From contig JAFAVL010000673.1 in NCBI GenBank assembly GCA_019242465.1, positions 1 through 17,877 on the forward strand: DNA of 17,877 bases, in the 5' to 3' direction. Below the pieces are notes generated by a model, which saw only the letters and a list, made by a program, of their open reading frames with translations, did not search any database and had not been told where the DNA came from. The stretch comes from Chroococcidiopsidaceae cyanobacterium CP_BM_RX_35 (GTDB taxonomy: Bacteria > Cyanobacteriota > Cyanobacteriia > Cyanobacteriales > Chroococcidiopsidaceae). Shown piece by piece: positions 6,261-13,767 of this stretch. Position 1 is the first letter of the stretch, and each line of letters begins with the position of its first letter. The position numbers were made by a program, and so were the translations under genes.

Positions 6261-6902
6261 GTGAGGACTAGCGAGACACCGGAGCCGGAAGAATCACTGT
6301 CAGAATCCCGTGTAGCACATCGCCCAAGCAAGACTATTCTACCGACTGCCCCACTGCCAGACCACATCGCTCGCAATATCGAGACAATCGTAGCGCTGCA
6401 GACACGCAACGAACAAGACGTGCCTCGACACCTACGGTTTGTGGAAGCCGTGACTGCTTTTTTTGGTCGTCCGGCATTCATGTACAGCATCCTGCTCGTG
6501 ATTGTCTTCTGGATGCTACTCAATGTTTTGCCACGGCGCTTCGGTGTGCGGCAATTCGACACCCCTCCGTTTGCCTGGCTGGAACTTTCGCTCAGCATTG
6601 GCGCGTTCATGATGACGACAGGAGTCCTGATTACACAAAACCGACAAGAAAAGCTGGCGGAGCAGCGGGCGCAGCTCAGCTTGCAACTGAACATGCTATC
6701 CGAGCAAAAAATCGCCAAACTGATCGCCTTAGTAGAAGAACTGCGCAGCGATCTTCCCGATGTTCTCGACCGACACGACCCCGAGGCCGAGATGATGAAG
6801 CAAGCTGCTGACCCACAGGTGGTAATGAATACGTTGGAAGAGACACTAGCAGAAGAGGTGGTAGAACTCCAGAAGCAGGAAACATTGGCTAAAGAGAAAT
6901 AA
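6261..6902 (+). CDS. DUF1003 membrane protein
   Basis: The 213-residue protein has the DUF1003 layout: a soluble N-terminus, a first membrane span at about 72-90 (FMYSILLVIVFWMLLNVL), a short loop holding F-D-x-x-P-F, a second span at about 104-126 ending M-T-T-G-V-L-I-T-Q-N-R-Q, then a coiled-coil region (127-165) and an acidic tail. The Q-N-R-Q motif after the second span is typical of the family. The function is unknown; it should sit in the plasma or thylakoid membrane with both termini on the cytoplasmic side. The start is a GTG with AAGGAGAAG eight bases upstream. The coding sequence seems richer in GC than its neighbours. It could share a transcript with the 376-residue membrane protein 92 bases upstream. 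Confidence 0.85.
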   Translation: MRTSETPEPEESLSESRVAHRPSKTILPTAPLPDHIARNIETIVALQTRNEQDVPRHLRFVEAVTAFFGRPAFMYSILLVIVFWMLLNVLPRRFGVRQFDTPPFAWLELSLSIGAFMMTTGVLITQNRQEKLAEQRAQLSLQLNMLSEQKIAKLIALVEELRSDLPDVLDRHDPEAEMMKQAADPQVVMNTLEETLAEEVVELQKQETLAKEK

Positions 6903-7053
6903 ACAGGCAACTAATCAGAATAATCGGTTGTGTTGCAAAAACTTGTTGAGAACGGCTACGATGCTGTTGGCGAATGTATTAAAAAGAAGTAAACAAAAAT
7001 CTTACGGAAGCAAAAAGCCCAAGTTGTCGTTGCTACGTCAACTGTAAGAGCGC
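6903..7053. other. Convergent spacer with IS6-like terminal motif
   Basis: GGTTGTGTTGCAAAAA starting at 6926 closely resembles the terminal inverted repeat of IS6-type elements (for example GGTTCTGTTGCAAAG in IS257/IS431). No partner end and no transposase are seen, so at most it is a relic. No clear terminator hairpin is visible between the convergent DUF1003 and kinase genes. Confidence 0.25.
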
Positions 7054-8640
7054 TTAGCGCAACAAGCTTCGCTTTCCACTCGGTCGCACGGTCATCCAAT
7101 TGGTCTTAGCTAGTGCTAAATGCTCCTCAGAAAGTTTGGCACCTGTAAGATTAGCACCGCACAGATTAGTCCCTCGGAGATTGGCGTTCATGAGATACGC
7201 ATAGCTAAGGTCAGCACCGCGTAAGTCTGCACCCTCTAGATCAGCATGGCTGAGGTAAGCCCTGGATAAGTTTGATTGCTTGAGATTGGCTTGATTGAGA
7301 CTAGCGTGACTGAAATTGCTATCAAACAGGTTAGCTTTCTGTAAATTTGTTTTGTTCAGTTTAGAGGAATGGAAATTGGTACTCGATAAGTCGGCTTGTT
7401 CGAGGTCAAGCAAACTCAGATCTTGTGAAGTAAAGTCACGATTGCCCTTAGCATAGGCGCTCAGTATGGCATCTGTGTCTAATTTTGGGAGCGCCTTAGA
7501 CTGCCTAGCTGCGGAGCCTTTAGTTTTTAGCATCCCTGATTGAGTTTGTTTAACTGTTAGGGATTGGTGGCTTGTTCCAAAGGAGAAACTGCTTGCTTCT
7601 GCTGCTGACTTCGCTCGTCTAGCTCGAATTGCCTCTGCCAATTCGACAAAATGGGGTTTACGGACATCACTTTCAATATTAATGGTGGGGACTTTAATAG
7701 AGGATTGGGTCGCCATTCCTCTAGTTAAAGTGCCTGTATAGGGTTCGAGTTCGAGAGCTCTCAAGACTTCGCTTGCAGATTGGTAGCGATGACGAACCGA
7801 CACTTCTAGCATTTTTCGCACGACTGCTTCAAAGTGATTACTGACATTAACTTCCTGCTGCCAAAGCATTTCACCAGTTAAGGAATTGTAATCTAGATCT
7901 TTTGGAGATTTGCCAGTGAGTAGGTAAACACAAGTAACCCCCACCGCATAAATGTCACTAGCGTAGACTGGGCGCATGGCTAGCTGCTCTGGAGGTGCGA
8001 ATCCAGTCGTGCCAACGGCGTAGGAGGTTAAAGCAGTCTGCTCCAACTGGTTTGTTGCTGTAGCGCTAACTTTATCTTTAACAGCTCCAAAGTCAATGAG
8101 AACTAGTCTTTTGTCCTGAGAGCGACGAATTAAGTTGGCGGGTTTGATATCTCGATGAATGACCTGCTGACCGTGGATGTATTCCAGTATCGGTACAATT
8201 TCGCTCAAAAACTGCTTGACCCCAACTTCGCTAAACCGACCAGATTGTTTGACTTCCTGCTGTAGTGTCCAACCGTTCACGTATTCTTGAACTAAGTAGA
8301 ATTGCCCCTCTTGTTCAAAATAGTCCAGCAACCGTGGTACTTGCGGATGATTGCCAACTCTACCTAGGGTTTTAGCTTCTCGCTCAAACAGTTCCCGTGC
8401 CATCTGCATCACTTCAGGTGTTTTTACTGATGGGCGCAGTTGTTTAATTACGCAAGTGGGCTCACCAGGCAAGCCTTCGTCCTGGGCGCAAAAGGTGGCT
8501 CCAAAGCCACCCTGTGCCAAAGCTTTAATGATGCGATAGCGATCGCGTAACCGATTCAGAGGTCTTTTACAAGACTGACATTGTTTAGCAAAATCTGGGT
8601 TCACCGGACGGGAACAAGACGGATTTAAGCAGTAACTCAT
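7054..8640 (-). CDS. SpkB-like Ser/Thr protein kinase with pentapeptide repeats
   Basis: The 528-residue protein (from ATG 8640) combines three parts. An N-terminal Cys motif has C4-x4-C9 and C21-x2-C24, a small zinc-ribbon-like or redox-active element. The Hanks-type kinase domain (about 33-300) has G-rich loop AQGGFGATF, Lys66 in CVIKQL, HRD at 162-164 (VIHRDIKPANL), DFG at 183-185 and the APPEQ segment, so all catalytic residues are present. A linker with Ser/Lys-rich sequence leads to about 20 pentapeptide repeats of the A(D/N)Lxx type (about 406-511) forming a right-handed beta helix. Synechocystis SpkB has this same arrangement and is linked to oxidative stress with redox-sensitive cysteines. 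A TTG at 8652 would add four residues, but MSYCLNPSC is the usual family start. No membrane span is visible, so it should be cytoplasmic; substrates are unknown. Confidence 0.92.
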   Translation of the reverse strand: MSYCLNPSCSRPVNPDFAKQCQSCKRPLNRLRDRYRIIKALAQGGFGATFCAQDEGLPGEPTCVIKQLRPSVKTPEVMQMARELFEREAKTLGRVGNHPQVPRLLDYFEQEGQFYLVQEYVNGWTLQQEVKQSGRFSEVGVKQFLSEIVPILEYIHGQQVIHRDIKPANLIRRSQDKRLVLIDFGAVKDKVSATATNQLEQTALTSYAVGTTGFAPPEQLAMRPVYASDIYAVGVTCVYLLTGKSPKDLDYNSLTGEMLWQQEVNVSNHFEAVVRKMLEVSVRHRYQSASEVLRALELEPYTGTLTRGMATQSSIKVPTINIESDVRKPHFVELAEAIRARRAKSAAEASSFSFGTSHQSLTVKQTQSGMLKTKGSAARQSKALPKLDTDAILSAYAKGNRDFTSQDLSLLDLEQADLSSTNFHSSKLNKTNLQKANLFDSNFSHASLNQANLKQSNLSRAYLSHADLEGADLRGADLSYAYLMNANLRGTNLCGANLTGAKLSEEHLALAKTNWMTVRPSGKRSLLR

Positions 8641-8652
8641 GTATAGACTCAA

Positions 8653-9037
8653 CTTGCTGCAGCAGGAATAACCACAGCGGCACCTACCTCAATTATTTAG
8701 ACTAAAAGCGATAAGCACAAAGTCATTTTTGCGGAAACTTTGTTTAAAGTTTTGCCTAATTTCAGTTAATTGTAAGTAAATTCACTGTAGTATAACAACC
8801 ACCGAAGAGCCAGGGTAACAGGGGGAAAAAAGAAAATACTCTCACACCATGTGGTCACAAGAAAAGCGTGCCGAATTTCATTGGTCTCCCCCCTGCCCCC
8901 TGCCCATCTGCCCCCCTGCCTCTTGGTTCACCCATCACTACCCAATCGACATTCTCACCAAGAAGGTGTTGTTATCATGGAGCAGCTAGGTATTAAGATA
9001 TTCTGGCTGACATCAGAAACAAGTAAAAGCACGTCCC
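8653..9037. promoter_or_regulatory. Divergent spacer between the kinase and pheT
   Basis: This 385-base spacer holds the promoters of both genes. An AT-rich part (8690-8800) contains TTGTAA (8770-8775) and TATAAC (8791-8796) on the plus strand, a weak promoter match with 15-base spacing. On the minus strand TTTGTG is followed 16 bases later by TAAATA. From 8886 the sequence turns C-rich (see the repeat entry). A short open frame from ATG 8977 overlaps the pheT start but has no leader-peptide features. Confidence 0.4.
8887..8919. repeat. C-rich CCCCTGC heptamer repeats
   Basis: CCCCTGC occurs at 8890-8896, 8897-8903 and 8913-8919, embedded in further C-runs. Short tandem heptamers of this kind are typical intergenic repeats in filamentous and related cyanobacteria. 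It lies about 120 bases before pheT. Confidence 0.6.
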
Positions 9038-11482
9038 ATGCGGATCTCTCTTAACTGGCTGCGGGAACTAGTCGAGTTGAAGCTTACTCCAGAGGAGTTA
9101 GCAGAAACACTGACAATGGCTGGCTTCGAGGTAGAAGATATCGAAGACCGCCAAGCCTGGGCAGCGGGTGTAGTTGTGGGGAAAGTTATTCAGTGTGAAC
9201 CTCACCCCAATGCTGATCGGTTGAACGTTACCCAAGTTGATGTTGGGGCAGAGTCACCGTTAAACATTGTTTGTGGCGCTGCCAACGTGCAAACAGGACT
9301 CTATGTACCAGTAGCAACTATAGGAACTTATCTACCCAAGATCGATTTGAAAATTCGCGCCTCTAAGATTAGAGGGATTCCTTCTGAAGGTATGATTTGT
9401 TCCCTAGCAGAACTCGGCTTGGCCAAAGAATCAGCCGGAATTCATATCTTTCAGACCCAACCAATGCTAGGTAGTGATGCGCGACCGCTACTGGGTCTAG
9501 ATGATGTCATTTTAGAGCTGACAGCAACCGCCAATCGCGCTGATGCCTTAAGTATGGTAGGCGTGGCACGGGAAGTTGCAGCTCTGACTGGAGCAGCTTT
9601 GACGCTGCCAAAACCAGATGAGATTTCTATCCCCAATGCTGGTTCAGGCATGACGACCCTGAAAGTTTTTGAGCCGCAAGCTTGTCCGGCATACATTGGG
9701 ACTACAATCTCTCACGTACAAATTGCCCCCTCTCCTGATTGGTTGCAACAGCGTCTACAAGCGGCTGGGGTGCGACCGATTAATAATGCCGTAGATGTCA
9801 CCAACTACATCTTGTTGGAGTGGGGTCAGCCCCTACATGCCTTCGACCGCGATCGCTTGCAGATGGTTGCTGGGAGTGACACCCTCACAGTCGGCGTGCG
9901 CTTTGCTCAATCTCGGGAATCCCTTAAAACACTAGATGGTCAAACACGTCATCTGTCAATCCAAAATCTACTGATTACTGCCAATAATCAACCTGTCGCC
10001 ATAGCTGGCGTAATGGGGGGTGAGGAAACTGAAGTCCACGACAACACTTCACACCTGTTTTTAGAAGCAGCACTGTTTGATTCCGTCGCAATTCGTCGCT
10101 CTGCTCGTAGTCTAGGGTTACGGACAGAAGCATCTGCAAGATACGAGCGCGGGATCAACCAGGCAGAGTTAGAAGTGGCATGCCGCCGCGCCTTGACGCT
10201 GCTGGCTCAGTTAACTGGAGGGCATCCTATCAATCAGCAGGTTGCTGATCAGCGATTTGACACGACACCAGCTCTAACTCGTTCAATTGAATTGCGTTTA
10301 GACAGAGTTAATCAAGTGTTAGGACCAATAGACTTGGGAGACACAACCGGAGAACTGCAACTGTCAGACATTGAGCCCATTCTGACTGCTCTCGGATGCC
10401 AGATGACTCCTGTCAAAGACCAGGAACAGTTGTTCTTGGTGACAGTACCGCCTTATCGTTATCGGGATTTGGAGCGGGAAATTGACTTGATTGAAGAAAT
10501 TGCGCGGCTCTACGGTTACGATAAGTTCTGTGATACGCTACCTGACAAGACAGAACCAGGTTATCTTTCGGTAGAGCAGCAACTGACGCGCGAACTGCGA
10601 GCCGCTTTCCGAGCCGCTGGACTAACGGAATTAATTCATTATTCCTTGGTGAAGTCTGATCAAGAAAGACAAGTCGTGCTGGCAAATCCCTTGTTTACTG
10701 AGTACTCAGCCTTGCGAACCGATCTGATCTTAGGGCTGATAGACGCTTTCGAGTACAACCAGTCACAAGGAAACGGCTGCCTTAATGGATTTGAAGTTGG
10801 CAGAGTCTTCTGGCAAGAAGAGGAAGGATTACAGGAAAAAGACGTGATCGCTGGCATTTTGGGTGGCGACCCCACTCAAGGCAAATGGCTGCGGGGAGGG
10901 CGCGAGCAACCTCTAACCTGGTACGAAGCTAAAGGCGTCTTGGAAAGTGTTTTTCAGCGATTGGGTTTAGCAGTAGAGTATCAGCCTGATCGCCGCGATC
11001 TGCGTCTGCATCCAGGACGTACCACCTCCTTGTGGTTACAGGGCAATCGCCTAGGCACCTTTGGGCAACTGCATCCCCAATTGCGGATGGCTAGAGGTTT
11101 GCCAGATGCCGTCTACGTCTTCCAAATGGATTTGGATGTGCTTTTAGACTGGCTGGACCAAGATGAAAATCAAACACCTCGATTCCGACCATATTCCACC
11201 TACCCAGCTGCTGACCGAGACATTGCTTTCTTCGCCCCTGTTGAAGTTACAGTCGCAGAACTGAAGAGGGCGATCACGCAAGCTGGGGGAGATTTGCTCG
11301 AATCTGTGGAGCTATTTGATGAATATCGTGGTGAACATGTCCCAGCCGGGCAACGCAGTCTAGCATTTCGGCTCGTCTATCGGGCCAGTGATCGCACTCT
11401 CACCGATGAAGCCGTCGAGTCAGTACACCAGAAAGTGCGAGAATTCTTGGTGGAAAAATTCCGTGTCAATCTGAGGAGTTAA
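9038..11482 (+). CDS. pheT: Phenylalanyl-tRNA synthetase beta subunit
   Basis: PheT pairs with PheS as an (alpha-beta)2 enzyme that charges tRNA-Phe in the cytoplasm. At 814 residues the length is normal for the bacterial form. It begins [14 protein letters not shown]; a tRNA-binding EMAP-like domain follows at about 39-150 ([20 protein letters not shown] and the [13 protein letters not shown] block). Next are the B3/B4 editing domain (about 210-385, with [14 protein letters not shown] and the HAFD motif) and the B5 domain (about 415-490, [20 protein letters not shown]). A catalytic-like core follows, then the C-terminal FDX-ACB anticodon-binding domain from about 717 ([16 protein letters not shown]). 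pheS is not adjacent, as is common in cyanobacteria. The ribosome site is weak. The last 17 bases overlap the end of the convergent phosphorylase gene. Confidence 0.97.
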   Translation: MRISLNWLRELVELKLTPEELAETLTMAGFEVEDIEDRQAWAAGVVVGKVIQCEPHPNADRLNVTQVDVGAESPLNIVCGAANVQTGLYVPVATIGTYLPKIDLKIRASKIRGIPSEGMICSLAELGLAKESAGIHIFQTQPMLGSDARPLLGLDDVILELTATANRADALSMVGVAREVAALTGAALTLPKPDEISIPNAGSGMTTLKVFEPQACPAYIGTTISHVQIAPSPDWLQQRLQAAGVRPINNAVDVTNYILLEWGQPLHAFDRDRLQMVAGSDTLTVGVRFAQSRESLKTLDGQTRHLSIQNLLITANNQPVAIAGVMGGEETEVHDNTSHLFLEAALFDSVAIRRSARSLGLRTEASARYERGINQAELEVACRRALTLLAQLTGGHPINQQVADQRFDTTPALTRSIELRLDRVNQVLGPIDLGDTTGELQLSDIEPILTALGCQMTPVKDQEQLFLVTVPPYRYRDLEREIDLIEEIARLYGYDKFCDTLPDKTEPGYLSVEQQLTRELRAAFRAAGLTELIHYSLVKSDQERQVVLANPLFTEYSALRTDLILGLIDAFEYNQSQGNGCLNGFEVGRVFWQEEEGLQEKDVIAGILGGDPTQGKWLRGGREQPLTWYEAKGVLESVFQRLGLAVEYQPDRRDLRLHPGRTTSLWLQGNRLGTFGQLHPQLRMARGLPDAVYVFQMDLDVLLDWLDQDENQTPRFRPYSTYPAADRDIAFFAPVEVTVAELKRAITQAGGDLLESVELFDEYRGEHVPAGQRSLAFRLVYRASDRTLTDEAVESVHQKVREFLVEKFRVNLRS

Positions 11483-13694
11483 GCGATGCAGAGAAGATGG
11501 GGCGCAAATCGAACTCGTGCCATTTGCCGCACCAATGAAGCTTGAACTGCAGACGCGTCCAGCCTGGTGGCAACTGTGGCTTGGCGACAGGTTCATTATC
11601 CGCTAGATGGATACCACCGAACCCCAAAACCACAGCTTGCCAAACGCCACCAGCGGCAGCCCCATGAATTCCCTCAGCCGCGTTGCCTCGGACATCTTCC
11701 AGATCCACCAATGCCGCCTGCATAAACCGATCGTAAGCTGCCGCTGAAGAGCCCAAGTCTGAGGCTAAGATCGAGTGAATTGCTGGTCCCAGGGACGAAC
11801 CATAGGTAATATCGGTGCGGGGTGCGTAGTAGTCCCAGTTTTTCTGCAACACCTCCTGGCTGTACGGAAACTCTCCCGCTCCCCGCATCAGATAGAGGAG
11901 CATCAACACATCTGGCTGCTTGAGTACTTGCCGCTTGTTAGCTCCGTCGATGCCTAAAAGGGCTTGGATCGAGCGGGTGCGTGGCTCGTAGTCATCCAAG
12001 TTAATATCTTCCAAGTTAAAAAATCCCTCGAACTGCTCGATGAGTCTCGTTGCAGGATCGTAGGGAATCCAGAGATTCGTGGCAATGTCTTGCCAGCGCG
12101 TTCGCCGCTCCGAGGTCAAGTACAGTTTCTGTTTCAATTCGGCAGCTTGGTCAGCAAACTTACTACTTAGCCAGTCAAATACGAAGATTGCCTTTTCCAG
12201 ATGCCATTGAACCATCCTGTTGGTAAAGGCATTGTTATTCACGCGCTCGTGGTATTCATCTGCTCCAATCACCTCGCGTATTTCATAGCGTTCTTGCTTA
12301 GTGTTCCACTCAACGCGGCTCATCCAGAAGATGGCGGTATCTAGGATAATTTCAGCACCGCAATCCCGCATCCACTCATCGTCGCTAGTCGCTTGCCAGT
12401 AATACCAGACAGCGTAGGCGATATCAGAGCTGATGTGAATTTCGCGATCACGGCACCAAATCCGCACTTCTTCGCCATAAGGCTGATTGGGAAGTGCCCA
12501 ACGGGGCGTCACCTCATCGCCAGTGTCAGCACTTTCCCAAGCAAACATCGCCCCTTTATATCCGTAATAAGCTGCCTTGCGTCGTGCCCCATCGAGCGTC
12601 TGGTAGCGGTAAGTTAGCAAGTTGCAGGCGATCTCTGGTTGAGTGAAAGTGAAGAAGGGGAGGATAAAGATTTCAGTATCCCAAAATATATGACCTCGAT
12701 AACCAAACCCTGAGAGGGTTTTAGCCGGAATACTGACCCTATCATCATGCCGTGATGCAGTGATGAGCAACTGAAAGAGATTGTAGCGGACGGCAAGTTG
12801 TGCTTTGGTATCTCCCTCTATCGCGACATCACTTTTTTGCCAAACCTGATCCCATGCCTGCTCGTGGGCAGTTAGCAGCACCGAGTATGAAGGCAATTGA
12901 GCGAGTTTTGCTTGAGCTGCTTGGGCTGGAGCCTCTACCTCGCGGGAAGTGAAAACTGTGACGACCTTCTCTAGCGTCACAGTTTTTTCTGCAGCAGCCA
13001 AGAATGTTGTAGTTAAGGTAGGATAGCCTGGAACGCTGCTGACTTGCAATAGTGCCTCTGTCCCCGATATTGTCATTCCAGAAGCCATGCCGAGTTCAAT
13101 ACGGGAGGTGCGGGTGCGAACTTGCAACCAGAGCCCTTGGTCAGTCTTGCCCTGGTCTAACCATTCCCAATGGTTGAAACCCTGATTTGCCGGATAGCCG
13201 TTGATACTAGCCTGAACTTCGATCAAACTATCGCAATCCACTGGCGTCAACTGGCAGCGTATTCCCAACACATGTTCATCTGCCAAGCTAGCAAAGCGTT
13301 GAAAGTGAAGGTCTAGTGTCTTCCCGCTAGGGCTACGCCAACGCACCCTGCGGCTGAGGATGCCCCGCTGCAGGTCAAGTTGTCGTTCGTAGCTTAAAAT
13401 TTCACCTTGATCAAGGCGGAAGCGGTCGCCATCCGCAGTGATTGTGAATGGCAACCAGTCAGGACAGTTGGCGAGTTCGGTGTACATAATGGGAACGTCG
13501 TCATAAACACCCCGGATCAAGGTAGCTGACGATGCACGAGGATAGCCTTCTTCAAAGCTGCCCCGCGTCCCTAAATAACCATTGCCGATTGTGAAGACGG
13601 TTTCTCTGGAGTGCAACTGGTCAGGGTCAAACTGGGTTTCGTTCAAGCTCCAGTCTGCGTAGATCAAATGGCGAGAACAACCTGTTGTATCCAT
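11466..13694 (-). CDS. GH65 family inverting disaccharide phosphorylase (substrate unassigned)
   Basis: GH65 enzymes phosphorolyse alpha-linked glucosides such as maltose, trehalose, kojibiose or nigerose, giving beta-glucose 1-phosphate. The 742-residue protein has the family order: an N-terminal beta-sandwich (1-270, with [20 protein letters not shown]), a linker, the (alpha/alpha)6 barrel (about 295-690) and a C-terminal beta region. In the barrel [18 protein letters not shown] (331-348) and the [17 protein letters not shown] block (476-492), whose Glu480 is the expected catalytic acid, are well conserved. KQPDVLMLL (592-600) and [10 protein letters not shown] (632-641) form the phosphate side. 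[20 protein letters not shown] (675-694) closes the domain. Motifs alone do not settle the substrate. The gene lies 73 bases downstream of a sucrose-synthase-type gene, suggesting a shared transcript. No beta-phosphoglucomutase, the usual partner, is in the window. Confidence 0.9.
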   Translation of the reverse strand: MDTTGCSRHLIYADWSLNETQFDPDQLHSRETVFTIGNGYLGTRGSFEEGYPRASSATLIRGVYDDVPIMYTELANCPDWLPFTITADGDRFRLDQGEILSYERQLDLQRGILSRRVRWRSPSGKTLDLHFQRFASLADEHVLGIRCQLTPVDCDSLIEVQASINGYPANQGFNHWEWLDQGKTDQGLWLQVRTRTSRIELGMASGMTISGTEALLQVSSVPGYPTLTTTFLAAAEKTVTLEKVVTVFTSREVEAPAQAAQAKLAQLPSYSVLLTAHEQAWDQVWQKSDVAIEGDTKAQLAVRYNLFQLLITASRHDDRVSIPAKTLSGFGYRGHIFWDTEIFILPFFTFTQPEIACNLLTYRYQTLDGARRKAAYYGYKGAMFAWESADTGDEVTPRWALPNQPYGEEVRIWCRDREIHISSDIAYAVWYYWQATSDDEWMRDCGAEIILDTAIFWMSRVEWNTKQERYEIREVIGADEYHERVNNNAFTNRMVQWHLEKAIFVFDWLSSKFADQAAELKQKLYLTSERRTRWQDIATNLWIPYDPATRLIEQFEGFFNLEDINLDDYEPRTRSIQALLGIDGANKRQVLKQPDVLMLLYLMRGAGEFPYSQEVLQKNWDYYAPRTDITYGSSLGPAIHSILASDLGSSAAAYDRFMQAALVDLEDVRGNAAEGIHGAAAGGVWQAVVLGFGGIHLADNEPVAKPQLPPGWTRLQFKLHWCGKWHEFDLRPIFSASLNSSD

Positions 13695-13767
13695 TAGTAC
13701 TGCTTCAGTTGAGGAAAGATGGAAAAACGACGAGAGAGCGATTTGACAGTTGTCAGAATTAGGGCTT

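Noticed and set aside
6149..6910. A 253-codon open frame on the minus strand opposite the DUF1003 gene
   Set aside because: Its product is rich in Ser, Cys and Arg without domain pattern, while the plus strand encodes a clear DUF1003 protein with a good ribosome site; it is a shadow.
8887..8919. C-rich repeats considered as a CRISPR array
   Set aside because: Units are seven bases without spacers of constant length; this is a simple heptamer repeat.
8977..9054. A 25-codon frame overlapping the pheT start, considered as a leader peptide
   Set aside because: It has only one Phe and no attenuator hairpins; a phenylalanine leader would be Phe-rich.
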